A stretch of DNA of 64,000 nucleotides from contig RQTK01000980.1 of NCBI GenBank assembly GCA_003991915.1, positions 87,501 through 151,500 on the forward strand. Reading direction: 5' to 3'. The position numbers were made by a program, and so were the translations under genes. How positions within the stretch are numbered: position 1 is the stretch's first letter; every line of letters starts with the position of its first letter. The notes below the pieces were generated by a model. The model made no database searches. It had not been told where the DNA came from and saw only the letters and a program-made list of their open reading frames with translations. Positions 63,340-64,000 of this stretch are shown one piece after another. The stretch comes from Elysia chlorotica (taxonomy: Eukaryota; Mollusca; Gastropoda; Plakobranchidae).

Positions 63340-64000
63340 AGTTTTAGTTTAGTGTACGCCTCTTGATTTCTAGTGGAACAAAGGGCCGCAGCAAATCCCC
63401 TCCACTCGGTTCTGGCTAGTCCTCTTCAGCTCGCCTCATGTACTACCAGCGACTTTTATCATGGCATTGGTGCTTTGCCTCCAAGTCTGCTTCAGGCGCC
63501 CTACCTTGCGTTTGCCTTGGGGGTTCCACTCCAGGGCTTGCCTTGTGATGTTGGATACAGGCTTTTGAAGTGTGTGGCCTATCCAGCTCCATTTGCGCTT
63601 TCTGATCTCTGTCTTGATGGAGGTTTGCTTCTTTCTGTACCACAGTTCTTTGTTTGGGATAGCTTCAGGCCACCTAGAGTTGAGGATGTTTCTGAGGCAT
63701 CTGTTGGTGAATGATTGCAGTTTATGACTGTTTGTCTTGGTATACGTTTCCGAGCCATAGAGTAAGACCGGCTTCACGTTGGTTTTGAAGATCTGGATCT
63801 TATTCCGTACAGACAGGGCCGTAGACCTCCAGATTGGTCTTAGGGTATTGAAAGCGTTTTGGGCCTTATTGCTTTGACATCTGATGTCCTCGTCTGTCCT
63901 TCAGTTTTTATTTACAACACTACCAAGATAAACAATCTTGATGCAGCTGCAGTGGGTCTCCCCATCTCTTATTTATTCGCCTCATGTATTCCAATCTTTC
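63340..64000 (-). mobile_element. LINE 3' end (RT C-terminal region), running off the right edge
   Basis: On the minus strand, entering from the window edge, it reads VYLGSVVNK, then KAQNAFNTLRPIWRS, KIQIFKTNVKPVLLYGSETY, INILNSRWPE-type residues (LRNILNSRWPEAI), RKRKWSWIGHTLQKP and ITRQALEWNPQGKRKVGRLK. These are the ordered C-terminal blocks of a widespread LINE family, possibly RTE-like. The part 63436-63777 is open; the frame is broken upstream near 63865-63900 and at 63437. The 3' tail ends near 63340. Confidence 0.8.

Larger units (their letters stand above)
56178..64000. other. Large WDR17 intron (upstream exons off window)
   Basis: No further WDR17 exon was recognised, so this intron would exceed 7.8 kb. 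It is filled with mobile sequence: a LINE 3' end (about 56700-57480), a MITE candidate (57769-58069), two SINE copies (58640 and 59788), a mariner-type element (61005-61973) and a second LINE 3' end (63340-64000). The stretch 61976-63340 is AT-rich with nothing recognised. Confidence 0.6.

Overview
The window is nuclear DNA from an animal: AT-rich, with spliced protein-coding genes, GT-AG introns of hundreds to thousands of bases, many microsatellites, and LINE, SINE and mariner copies. The gene set and repeat mix suit a lophotrochozoan, probably a gastropod mollusc. That placement is inference, because no species-specific marker was recognised. Families were recognised by comparing conserved blocks with remembered vertebrate homologues; no search was run.

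Layout. (1) 1-12066, plus strand: the 3' half of a STIM (stromal interaction molecule) gene, from the SOAR/CAD Orai-activating region to the basic C-terminal tail; the 5' half lies off the left edge. (2) 12067-20329: STIM 3' UTR and intergenic DNA. (3) 20330-25632, minus strand: a complete six-exon MMAA gene (mitochondrial G3E-type GTPase of the B12/methylmalonyl-CoA mutase pathway). (4) 25633-26947: a 1.3 kb divergent intergenic region. (5) 26948-39287, plus strand: a SPATA4-type CH-like-domain gene whose last intron holds a decayed retroelement. (6) 39288-45901: convergent intergenic DNA with a LINE fragment. (7) 45902-56177, minus strand: the last twelve exons of WDR17; its WD40-repeat part lies beyond the right edge. 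(8) 56178-64000: a repeat-rich WDR17 intron with two LINE 3' ends, SINE copies, a MITE candidate and a mariner-type element with unusually long inverted ends.

The genes do not form one pathway. The main structural point is the tail-to-tail SPATA4/WDR17 pair, which as remembered is also adjacent and convergent in human (4q34) and so looks like old linkage. All exon chains given below keep reading frame across every junction. Two assembly gaps are present (29168-29185 and 46421-47055). I saw no convincing new multi-gene system. The most unusual items are the rearranged mariner, a 43-codon basic STIM cassette exon with a probable GC donor, and a near-perfect 37-bp hairpin.
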